From Thermophagus sp052400625 (GTDB lineage: Bacteria; Bacteroidota; Bacteroidia; Bacteroidales; Marinilabiliaceae): DNA of 64,000 nucleotides. Below are positions 17,472-25,651 of the stretch, one piece after another. Position 1 is the first letter of the stretch. Every line of letters begins with the position of its first letter. Location: the NCBI GenBank assembly GCA_052400625.1, contig JBQTGH010000016.1; one strand, written 5' to 3'. The notes beneath the pieces were generated by a model. The model did not search any database and was not told the DNA's origin. It saw only the letters and a program-made list of their open reading frames with translations. The position numbers and the translations under genes are program-made.

Positions 17472-18722
17472 ATGCAGACAATTTATACCATTGGGACCTA
17501 CATTTTTTCTTTTTTGATAAAACTGGCTTCGCCATTCAACGCAAAAGCCAGACTTCTAAAAAATGGAAGAAAAGAAATTTGGAATCAACTTCAGAACCTA
17601 GACCAAGATTCATCTATCTTTTGGGTTCATTGTGCCTCCTTAGGAGAATTTGAGCAGGGACGTCCTATCATTGAAGCCATAAGAGCAAAGCACCCGGACA
17701 AAAAAATTCTCCTTACATTCTTTTCTCCTTCCGGATATGAAGTACGAAAAAACTATGACATGGCCCATTGGGTAACCTATCTGCCTGCTGATACACCCCA
17801 AAACGCACGTAGATTTTTAAATGCAGTAAAGCCCGCATGTGCCCTCTTTATAAAATATGAGTTTTGGCCTTGCTTTTTCAAGGCTCTTCATCAAAGGGAT
17901 ATACCCATTTACAGCATTTCATCCATATTCAGAGAAAACCAATTGTTTTTCAAATGGTACGGAGGTTGGTTTCGAAAAGCGCTAAAAGCTGTCAGTAAAT
18001 TCTTTGTCCAAGATGAAGAATCAGGCAGATTGCTAAACAAAATAGGAATTAAAAATTATCAGGTTGTTGGGGATACACGTTTTGACCGAGTCGCCACTAT
18101 TGTAAAAAAAGCGGCAGAAGTCCCTGCTGCTGCTACATTTGCGAAAGAAGCTTCACTCGTTATTGTAGCGGGAAGCACGTGGCCTCCTGACGAAGATCTT
18201 TTAATCAAATATATCAACGAGGCACCGTCATCTGTAAAAATGATTATTGCGCCTCATGAAGTTCACCAAAGCCACATTAACCAAATAGAACAAAAACTAA
18301 ATGTTCCATCCTTAAGGTATTCTAATTTAAGAGAGCAAATTCCCAATAACACAAAAGTACTCATCATCGATACCATCGGACTATTATCGGCCATATATCG
18401 TTATGGAGACATCGCCTATATAGGTGGAGGATTCGGCAAGGGAATACACAACACCCTAGAAGCAGCCACCTATGGTATCCCGGTCATCTTTGGGCCAAAA
18501 TATGGCAAGTTCAAAGAAGCCTGCGACCTTATTGATTGTTCTGGTGGATTTCCCATTCAAAATTTTAAAGATCTTTATTCTCTAATTGAAAAATTTCGGA
18601 ACGATACGGTTCAAAAAAAACGTTCAGGTAAAGCTGCCGGCAACTATGTAAACTCAATGTGTGGTTCAACCGAAATCATATTAAAGGAAATATTACCACC
18701 ATCTTCAGTTGTTGAAATTTGA
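17472..18722 (+). CDS. waaA: 3-deoxy-D-manno-octulosonic acid transferase (Kdo transferase)
   Basis: WaaA moves Kdo from CMP-Kdo to lipid A precursor at the inner membrane. The 416-residue protein has an N-terminal membrane anchor (about 5-20), the glycosyltransferase N domain with HCASLGEFEQGRP, whose Glu is the expected catalytic base (near residue 59), and the C-terminal GT-B half with VAGSTWPPDE, IAPHEVH and GGGFGKGIHNTLEAATYGIP. These motifs identify the family clearly. It starts 161 bp after pgk. A Kdo/WaaP-type kinase gene lies separately at 34027-34803. Whether it is mono- or bifunctional cannot be told from the sequence. Confidence 0.95.
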   Translation: MQTIYTIGTYIFSFLIKLASPFNAKARLLKNGRKEIWNQLQNLDQDSSIFWVHCASLGEFEQGRPIIEAIRAKHPDKKILLTFFSPSGYEVRKNYDMAHWVTYLPADTPQNARRFLNAVKPACALFIKYEFWPCFFKALHQRDIPIYSISSIFRENQLFFKWYGGWFRKALKAVSKFFVQDEESGRLLNKIGIKNYQVVGDTRFDRVATIVKKAAEVPAAATFAKEASLVIVAGSTWPPDEDLLIKYINEAPSSVKMIIAPHEVHQSHINQIEQKLNVPSLRYSNLREQIPNNTKVLIIDTIGLLSAIYRYGDIAYIGGGFGKGIHNTLEAATYGIPVIFGPKYGKFKEACDLIDCSGGFPIQNFKDLYSLIEKFRNDTVQKKRSGKAAGNYVNSMCGSTEIILKEILPPSSVVEI

Positions 18723-19294
18723 ACCTAGAATCTAAACCGAACATTTTCCATCGATTCAGCACCATCATAGCGATTGTCATGCTATCCGATTTCAAAAGGA
18801 CAGGAATCTTCATCACTAAATGCTTAGGGCCTTCTATTTAATATTTTTGGCACCGAATCATCTTCAAAGAAATTTAGATCTACAAATTCAAATTGGACAA
18901 TACTTCTAAAAGCGTTGCATGCTAATCCATATGATCACATAATCTGCCACGCACATTTCAATCTTCCAAATTTTGGAATTTCTATAAATTCCGGAAACGC
19001 CATTTTGTTAATTTTTGTTACACAAAATGGTTTACCCCGTCGATTTCAGCACGTTTAAAATTTCCAATTTTTGGACACAAAAAAAAGCATAAATCAAATT
19101 AAATTTTCCTTTTGGAAAACTTTTCAACTAATTCATTTTTTTTACTTCTTGATTATCATTTTTTTACCATTAAAAATTGGAAAACTTTTCATGCAAGCAA
19201 AAAAAATAGTTGCCACAAACAAAAACCTTTCATAAATTGCAATCACAAATTTGACACATTTAATAATTCTTAAAATATTAATATACAAATCATC
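18723..19294. promoter_or_regulatory. nrdJ upstream region with repeated operator-like palindromes
   Basis: This 572-bp AT-rich spacer holds clustered related motifs: the palindrome TTCCAAA-T-TTTGGAA (18964-18978), TCCAA-TTT-TTGGA (19063-19075), TTTTCC-TTTT-GGAAAA (19104-19119), and an exact 15-bp repeat TTGGAAAACTTTTCA at 19112-19126 and again at 19177-19191. A 9-bp stem-loop CCATTTTGT/ACAAAATGG spans 19000-19030. I looked for a cobalamin riboswitch and do not see the B12 box. The cluster looks like a multi-site operator for the reductase gene. Confidence 0.45.
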
Positions 19295-21859
19295 ATGACA
19301 GAAGCAGAAGTTAACCTTAAATCTACCGGGCTTAATAAAAAAGCTTTCTCTTATGACGACGCTCTTCAAGCCGCCTTGAAATATTTTCAAGGTGATGAAT
19401 TGGCCGCTCGTGTTTGGGTCAACAAATATGCCCTCAAAGACTCTGAAGGAAACCTCTATGAGCTGACGCCGGACGATATGCATAGGCGACTGGCAAAAGA
19501 AATTGCCCGAATTGAGAAAAAATACCCTAACCCGATGCCTGAGGAAAAAATTTTCCAACTTCTTAAAGGGTTCAAATATATTGTTCCACAAGGTGGCCCC
19601 ATGGCAGGCATAGGAAATGACTATCAGATTGCTTCTTTGTCAAACTGCTTCGTAATTGGTGATCAGGGACCATCAGATTCTTATGGTGGCATCATGAAGG
19701 TAGATCAGGAACAGGTCCAACTTATGAAACGCAGAGGTGGGGTCGGTCATGATCTTTCGCACATCCGTCCTAAAGGATCTCCTGTAAAGAACTCAGCTCT
19801 TACCTCCACCGGGATTGTTCCTTTTATGGAAAGATTCTCCAATTCCACCCGGGAAGTCGCGCAAGATGGGCGACGAGGCGCTTTAATGCTGAGTGTTTCC
19901 ATTAAACATCCAGATTCAGAAAAATTTATTGATGCAAAACTAGAACAAGGAAAAGTCACCGGCGCCAACGTATCCGTTAAAATTGATGATGAATTCATGA
20001 ATGCTGTTGTCAATGGCGCAGACTATCACCAACAATATCCCATTGACAGCTCCAACCCTAAAATGGTAAAAACCATCAATGCCCGTGAATTGTGGAATAA
20101 AATCGTTCACAACGCATGGAAATCGGCAGAACCGGGAATCCTATTTTGGGATACCATTATTCGTGAATCGGTACCGGATAGTTATGCTGACATGGGATAT
20201 CGCACCGTCAGCACCAATCCATGCGGTGAAATCCCCCTCTGTCCATACGACAGTTGCCGATTGCTTGCCATCAATCTCTATTCATATGTAAAAGAACCTT
20301 TTACAGATAACGCTTCCTTCGACTTTGAATTATTCAAAGAACATGCCGGTTACGCCCAGCGAATAATGGACGATATCATCGACCTGGAATTGGAAAAAAT
20401 TGATGCCATTATCGAAAAGATCAATTCAGATCCCGAAGATAAAGAGATAAAACGAGTAGAGAAGAATCTGTGGCTCAACATAAGAAAAAAAGCGGAAGAA
20501 GGACGTCGTACCGGGATTGGAATTACCGGGGAAGGAGATATGCTGGCGGCGCTTAACCTTCGTTATGGCAGCGATATCGCTATTGATTTTGCGATTGAAG
20601 TGCATAAAAGCCTTGCACTAGCCACCTACTCTTCGTCTGTTGACCTGGCCATGGAACGTGGTGCCTTCCCGATCTACAACAGCGAAAAAGAAAAAAATAA
20701 CCCCTTCATCCAGAGACTTGCCGAAGCCGATCCGGAAATGTATAAGAAGATGAAAAAACACGGTCGGCGAAATATTGCCCTTTTAACCATAGCACCAACG
20801 GGAACAACCAGTTTGATGACCCAGACAACAAGTGGCATAGAACCTGTATTTCTACCGGTTTACAAGCGTCGCCGCAAAGTAAACCCCAACGATCCAGATG
20901 TCCGGGTTGATTTCGTTGATGAAGTTGGCGACAGCTGGGAGGAATACATCGTCTTCCACCACAAATTTGTTAACTGGATGAAGGCCAACAACATTGACAC
21001 AACAAAAAAATACACACAAGAAGAGATTGATCAGTTAATTGAGAAATCACCATACAACAAAGCTACGTCCAACGATGTGGACTGGTTGAGTAAAGTAAGG
21101 ATGCAAGGGAAAATTCAAAAATGGGTGGATCATTCAATCAGTGTAACCATCAATCTTCCTTCTTCCGCCACCGAAGAACTGGTCGGTAAGCTTTACATTG
21201 AAGCCTGGAAAAGTGGTTGCAAAGGTGTTACCGTATACCGTGACGGCTCCCGCGCCGGTGTATTGTTAAACAATTCGAATAAGAAAAAAGAAGAAGAGGC
21301 ATCTTCCAAATTCCCCAAAAAAAGACCAGATGTATTGATTGCAGATGTGGTGCGTTTCCAGAATAACAAAGAAAAGTGGATCGCGTTTGTGGGGCTGATC
21401 GACGGAAAACCTTACGAAATTTTTACAGGGTTGGCCGACGACGAAGATGGTATTCTTTTGCCAAAATCGGTACAAAAAGGTTTTATCATTAAGAGTCGCG
21501 AAAGTGACGGAACCTCACGTTACGACTTTCAGTATGTTAACAAGCGAGGATATAAAACCACCATCGAAGGGCTTTCATTTAAATTTAACAAGGAATACTG
21601 GAACTATGCCAAGCTTATTTCCGGGGTATTGAGACATGGTATGCCCATAGAAGATGTCTTGCATTTGGTACAAGGACTTCAGCTCGACAATGAAAATATT
21701 AACAATTGGAAAAACGGGGTGGAAAGAGCCCTGAAAAAATACGTCCCCAATGGAACCGTTGCAAAAAAAGGACATTGTGAAAATTGTGGTTCGGATGAAT
21801 TGATATACCAAGAAGGATGTCTGATTTGTAAAAGCTGCGGTTCTTCCAAATGTGGATGA
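19295..21859 (+). CDS. nrdJ: vitamin B12-dependent (class II) ribonucleotide reductase
   Basis: This enzyme reduces ribonucleotides to deoxyribonucleotides using adenosylcobalamin and needs no oxygen. The 854-residue protein has an N-terminal region entering SLSNCFVIGDQGP, which carries one active-site cysteine. It also has the RRGGVGHDLSHIRP loop, the diagnostic NPCGEIPL block (about 308-315), TIAPTGTTSLM, and a C-terminal extension ending in a cysteine cluster (HCENCG, GCLICKSCG, SSKCG) that probably re-reduces the active site. No other reductase class lies in the window. The upstream region has several palindromes, suggesting regulation. gltX starts 79 bp downstream with its own promoter. 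Confidence 0.96.
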   Translation: MTEAEVNLKSTGLNKKAFSYDDALQAALKYFQGDELAARVWVNKYALKDSEGNLYELTPDDMHRRLAKEIARIEKKYPNPMPEEKIFQLLKGFKYIVPQGGPMAGIGNDYQIASLSNCFVIGDQGPSDSYGGIMKVDQEQVQLMKRRGGVGHDLSHIRPKGSPVKNSALTSTGIVPFMERFSNSTREVAQDGRRGALMLSVSIKHPDSEKFIDAKLEQGKVTGANVSVKIDDEFMNAVVNGADYHQQYPIDSSNPKMVKTINARELWNKIVHNAWKSAEPGILFWDTIIRESVPDSYADMGYRTVSTNPCGEIPLCPYDSCRLLAINLYSYVKEPFTDNASFDFELFKEHAGYAQRIMDDIIDLELEKIDAIIEKINSDPEDKEIKRVEKNLWLNIRKKAEEGRRTGIGITGEGDMLAALNLRYGSDIAIDFAIEVHKSLALATYSSSVDLAMERGAFPIYNSEKEKNNPFIQRLAEADPEMYKKMKKHGRRNIALLTIAPTGTTSLMTQTTSGIEPVFLPVYKRRRKVNPNDPDVRVDFVDEVGDSWEEYIVFHHKFVNWMKANNIDTTKKYTQEEIDQLIEKSPYNKATSNDVDWLSKVRMQGKIQKWVDHSISVTINLPSSATEELVGKLYIEAWKSGCKGVTVYRDGSRAGVLLNNSNKKKEEEASSKFPKKRPDVLIADVVRFQNNKEKWIAFVGLIDGKPYEIFTGLADDEDGILLPKSVQKGFIIKSRESDGTSRYDFQYVNKRGYKTTIEGLSFKFNKEYWNYAKLISGVLRHGMPIEDVLHLVQGLQLDNENINNWKNGVERALKKYVPNGTVAKKGHCENCGSDELIYQEGCLICKSCGSSKCG

Positions 21860-21903
21860 CTTGGTTTTAATTCTTTTTATTCGATAAAACGCATGTTGTT
21901 TTC

Positions 21904-21911
21904 TATCTTTG
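21904..21911 (+). promoter_or_regulatory. -7 promoter element of gltX
   Basis: TATCTTTG, a full match, ends 27 nt before the ATG at 21939. A TTG at 21909 that could extend the reading frame lies within this element and is unlikely to be a start. Confidence 0.65.
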
Positions 21912-21938
21912 CAGAGATTTATTCTGAAAACAATTAAT

Positions 21939-23474
21939 ATGAACTCATCGAATATGATCCGTGTTCGCTTTGCGCCCAGTCCTACTGGGCCTTTGCACAT
22001 GGGTGGAGTAAGAACAGCATTGTTCAACTATCTCTTTGCACGGAAAAACCAAGGAACATTTATTCTTCGCATTGAAGATACAGATCAAACAAGATATGTA
22101 AAAGGGGCAGAAGACTACATCATTAATGCATTAAAGTGGTGTGGACTAGATTTTGACGAAGGGCCTGTTCAAGGCGGTGATTTTGGACCTTACAGACAGA
22201 GTGAGAGAAAGAGCATATACAAAGCATTTGCAGACCAGCTGATCCAATCCGGAAATGCTTATTACGCATTCGATTCCGCAGAAGAGCTGAATACAGCTAG
22301 AAAAGAGGCAGAATCTAGGGGCCAAACTTTTTCCTATGATGCTAAAACTCGACTCTCTATGAAAAATTCACTTTCATTGCCTGAAAGTGAATTTAAGAAA
22401 ATGTTAACCGATGACATTCCATTCGTTATCCGGTTCAAGATGCCGGACGAGGCATGTGTGGTGGAAGATGAAGACATGATCCGGGGAAAAGTATCATTTC
22501 GAACTTCAGAGCTAGATGACAAGGTACTTTTCAAAGCAGATGGAATGCCCACCTATCATCTTGCAAATGTGGTTGACGATCATCTAATGGAAATCACTCA
22601 TGTTATCAGAGGGGAAGAATGGTTACCTTCATTACCCCTTCATGTTCTTCTTTACCGTGCCTTTGGATGGAAAAAGCCAGTGTTTGCACACCTACCACTT
22701 ATTTTGAAACCCCAAGGTAAAGGAAAATTAAGTAAACGAGATGGTGACAAGCTCGGCTTTCCGGTTTTTCCTCTCCAATGGACCGATCCGGAAACAGGAG
22801 AAGTTTCTTCTGGATATCGTGAATCCGGATACTTCCCTGAAGCATTTCTCAATATGCTGGCCTTTTTAGGGTGGAACCCGGGAACCGAACAGGAAATTTT
22901 TACGCATGACCAACTTATTAGCGCCTTCTCCATTGATCGGGTAAACAAGTCAGGTGCTCGTTTCGATCCTGAAAAAACAAAGTGGTTTAACCACCAATAC
23001 CTCATCCATAAAACAGATAAAGAACTGGTCAAACTTTTCACCCCGATCTTAAGGGGAAAAGAGATTGTTCCACCCCCGGAGAATGAATTAGAACGTATTA
23101 TAGGATTGGTAAAAGAAAGGGTTAGTTTTGTTCATGAACTTTGGGATCAAACTGCATTTTTCTTTTCTGCTCCTCAGGATTACGACCCTAAAGTCGCAAA
23201 AAAACGTTGGAAAGGAGAGATACCGGCTTTCCTTCAGACCCTAGCAGAAATGTTTGACAACTATGATGGCTCATGGGATGCCGCTTTATTAAAAGAAAAA
23301 GTATCCCAATTAATTCAGGAAAAACAAATTAATTTCGGTGGGGTAATGAATAGTTTAAGGCTGGCTCTAGTGGGTGGAAGTTTTGGACCTGATCTTTTTA
23401 CAATAATAGAAATTCTTGGCAAAGAAGAGGTCACAAAACGTATAAAACAAGCCATCCGGGTTTTAGGGATGTAA
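21939..23474 (+). CDS. gltX: glutamate-tRNA ligase
   Basis: GltX charges tRNA-Glu with glutamate. From the ATG at 21939 the protein has 511 residues. The class I signature appears as PSPTGPLHMGG (HIGH motif) near residue 14 and GKLSKRDGDK (KMSKS motif) near residue 260. RFAPSP and IRGEEWLPSLPLHVLLY are also typical, and the C-terminal half is the anticodon-binding helical domain. It sits between nrdJ and a NUDIX hydrolase, the latter only 8 bp downstream and probably in the same operon. An ATG at 21954 is an alternative start. Confidence 0.96.
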   Translation: MNSSNMIRVRFAPSPTGPLHMGGVRTALFNYLFARKNQGTFILRIEDTDQTRYVKGAEDYIINALKWCGLDFDEGPVQGGDFGPYRQSERKSIYKAFADQLIQSGNAYYAFDSAEELNTARKEAESRGQTFSYDAKTRLSMKNSLSLPESEFKKMLTDDIPFVIRFKMPDEACVVEDEDMIRGKVSFRTSELDDKVLFKADGMPTYHLANVVDDHLMEITHVIRGEEWLPSLPLHVLLYRAFGWKKPVFAHLPLILKPQGKGKLSKRDGDKLGFPVFPLQWTDPETGEVSSGYRESGYFPEAFLNMLAFLGWNPGTEQEIFTHDQLISAFSIDRVNKSGARFDPEKTKWFNHQYLIHKTDKELVKLFTPILRGKEIVPPPENELERIIGLVKERVSFVHELWDQTAFFFSAPQDYDPKVAKKRWKGEIPAFLQTLAEMFDNYDGSWDAALLKEKVSQLIQEKQINFGGVMNSLRLALVGGSFGPDLFTIIEILGKEEVTKRIKQAIRVLGM

Positions 23475-23482
23475 GCCAAGTC

Positions 23483-24100
23483 ATGATAGATATCAATAAA
23501 CTAATAAAACTTTTCAAGGGGCCATTGCCCGGCAAAGAAGCGCAGGAGTTGATGGCCCCTACATCTCGTCAAGTGGAAATGCAAACGCTTTCCGACTCCA
23601 ATACAAAAGCAAGCAGCGTTCTTCTATTGTTATATCCTAAGCATGATACTTGGCATCTTCCATTTATCCAACGACCGGTTTACAATGGTTTTCACAGTGG
23701 TCAAATCAGCTTTCCGGGGGGAAAAGAAGAATCAGGCGATAAAAACCATCTACAAACAGCGCTTCGCGAAACACATGAAGAAATCGGGATCGAACCAGAA
23801 TTGGTAAATATCATAGGTTCCCTAACGCCGATCTATATCCCTCACAGCAACTATAAGGTGTATCCTTTTGTGGGCTGGGTTAATTCAACCCCACATTTTT
23901 CTCCTGATCCGGTTGAAGTAGACGAAATCATTGAGGTATCATTGGATGAATTAATGAAAAACAGCAGCATCAAAACTTTTTCCTACCAAAGAGCAGGCTC
24001 ACTCTTTATGGCACCTTATTATAGTGCAGGAGATAAAAAAATATGGGGCGCTACGGCCATGATCCTAAGTGAAATGCTCGAAATGATAAAAACCCTCTAA
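23483..24100 (+). CDS. NUDIX hydrolase, CoA pyrophosphatase-like
   Basis: The 205-residue protein has a NUDIX box, GGKEESGD followed by TALRETHEEIGI, preceded by GQISFPGGK. The FPGGK form, with an Asp where many NUDIX enzymes have Glu, is characteristic of the CoA-diphosphatase branch (NudL type), which cleaves CoA to 4'-phosphopantetheine and 3',5'-ADP. Substrate preference is inferred from this motif only. The gene starts 8 bp after gltX and ends 6 bp before the convergent lytic transglycosylase gene. Confidence 0.85.
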   Translation: MIDINKLIKLFKGPLPGKEAQELMAPTSRQVEMQTLSDSNTKASSVLLLLYPKHDTWHLPFIQRPVYNGFHSGQISFPGGKEESGDKNHLQTALRETHEEIGIEPELVNIIGSLTPIYIPHSNYKVYPFVGWVNSTPHFSPDPVEVDEIIEVSLDELMKNSSIKTFSYQRAGSLFMAPYYSAGDKKIWGATAMILSEMLEMIKTL

Positions 24101-24106
24101 TGGCGT

Positions 24107-25534
24107 TTACTGCATTACATTTTTATAATGATCATATCGCTCCAAAATTTCTGTTACATAATGATAAGGCTCTTCACCTCTGCAATAACCATATTTCACA
24201 ACAGGATCATTAAAATACTTTGGTTCTGATTTATGAAGCACATAAAAGTCCACATTATCCTCCCATTTCTGTGGATCTTTCCCATATTTTTCTGCCAATT
24301 TCATCGCATCAAAAACATGTCCAATTCCCACATTATATGATGCTAAAACAAACTTGATTCTTTCTTGAGGATCCGGGACCCTATTTTTCAATCGCTCATC
24401 CAACCACCGCAAAAATTCAACACCACCCCTAATATTTTCTCGAGGATTTTCAATATTTGAAACACCGAAATAATCGGCGGTTTCAGGCATCAATTGCATC
24501 AATCCCCGGGCACCGGCCCAACTCTCGGCATTTGGCAAAAAGCGAGATTCCTGATAGATAATGGAAGCGATTAATCTCCAATCCCAATCGAATTTTCTAC
24601 TTTCTTCCTTTATAATCGGATCATAATCTGAAACCCTTCCCCCTTTTATTGAATGGAAACCTTCATCCAACAAATGCATCGATCTTTTATTCAGATAATA
24701 TTTTCTATAAATATGCGCATAACGACTTGTCTTCTTAAATCCTATCAACCAATTATTAATGATACTTAGTAAATCAGCGGAATTACTACGAACCGCCCAA
24801 GACATTTTCTGTGGGAAACTAATTGGGGTCTCCACATCAAGATTTGGATAATAGTTTAGGTTGACTCTGGCCAAATTCTCATCACAAACGGTATATTCAA
24901 TTTCTCCTTGCGCTACCAGACCAATGAGCTGTTCCACTTCATAATCGGCAATTTCAACAATATTAATACTGTCACCAATTTCCTGCGACAGATTCTTCAA
25001 CCGATCAACATAGGCGGAGCCCTTTTGAACATAGATCGTTTTCCCTGCCAAGTCCAACTGATTTCTAATCAGCGTCTTATTTTCAATAGCAGATTCTCCT
25101 TTTTCCCCATTTACGTATCGTTGTTGAACGAGAACTTGTCTGCTATAACTATGCGGCTCGGCGAACGAAACTCCTTCAAACCTCTTTAGAAAAGCAGCCA
25201 GATTGCTGGCAATAATGTCTACCCTCCCCGACCGTAAATCAGAAAAGTTGGTACTTAAATCATTATTAACTGAAATATCTAACTTTAGACCAGTATAATT
25301 GGCAAACTCCTGAAGAAGTTCAAGCTGGTAACCCATTGGGGTCCCCTTATAAACAAAATAATTAGTTGAATTATAATTTGTTACCACCCTCACCAACCCT
25401 TCCGCCCGAATCTCATCAAGGTCTCGCTTTACCATAGGGACATCTGGCTCATCACCAGTCCCCTGTTTTTGGGTGAAACAACCAGAAAAAAATAAAAACA
25501 AAACCCCTAAAAATAGAGTAGAAATCTTATTCAT
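24107..25534 (-). CDS. mltF: membrane-bound lytic murein transglycosylase, MltF type
   Basis: The 475-residue lipoprotein has a signal ending F-F-S-G-C. A periplasmic solute-binding type 3 domain follows (about 40-270), then a soluble-lytic-transglycosylase domain (about 300-455). The catalytic Glu is in IIYQESRF near residue 328, followed by GARGLMQLMPETADYFGV and LASYNVGIGHV, as in MltF/Slt enzymes that cleave peptidoglycan to 1,6-anhydromuropeptides. The binding domain probably regulates activity, as in MltF. The gene lies 117 bp after the putative porin on the same strand and converges with the NUDIX gene. Confidence 0.92.
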   Translation of the reverse strand: MNKISTLFLGVLFLFFSGCFTQKQGTGDEPDVPMVKRDLDEIRAEGLVRVVTNYNSTNYFVYKGTPMGYQLELLQEFANYTGLKLDISVNNDLSTNFSDLRSGRVDIIASNLAAFLKRFEGVSFAEPHSYSRQVLVQQRYVNGEKGESAIENKTLIRNQLDLAGKTIYVQKGSAYVDRLKNLSQEIGDSINIVEIADYEVEQLIGLVAQGEIEYTVCDENLARVNLNYYPNLDVETPISFPQKMSWAVRSNSADLLSIINNWLIGFKKTSRYAHIYRKYYLNKRSMHLLDEGFHSIKGGRVSDYDPIIKEESRKFDWDWRLIASIIYQESRFLPNAESWAGARGLMQLMPETADYFGVSNIENPRENIRGGVEFLRWLDERLKNRVPDPQERIKFVLASYNVGIGHVFDAMKLAEKYGKDPQKWEDNVDFYVLHKSEPKYFNDPVVKYGYCRGEEPYHYVTEILERYDHYKNVMQ

Positions 25535-25575
25535 AAATTTTTTTTATCGGAGCCTCGTCAATTTTTGTGCCTAAA

Positions 25576-25588
25576 TGTCAATTTGACA
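25576..25588. promoter_or_regulatory. 13-bp palindrome upstream of mltF
   Basis: TGTCAA-T-TTGACA is a perfect inverted repeat 42 bp before the mltF start codon, in the spacer after the porin gene. It may be an operator. On the reverse strand a TATCTTTA, one mismatch from the -7 consensus, lies about 30 bp further upstream. Confidence 0.35.
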
Positions 25589-25651
25589 CTTAGAAGGCCC
25601 CGTATTTATGGTAAAGATATCATTTTATTGATTGACAGGCAATATCAATAT

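Noticed and set aside
18723..19294. Cobalamin riboswitch before nrdJ
   Set aside because: This was expected for a B12-dependent enzyme, but the conserved B12-box sequence and its surrounding stems are not visible.
19142..19591. Leftward 149-residue open frame before nrdJ
   Set aside because: Two thirds of it is antisense to nrdJ and the rest covers the palindrome-rich regulatory region; no promoter or motif supports it.
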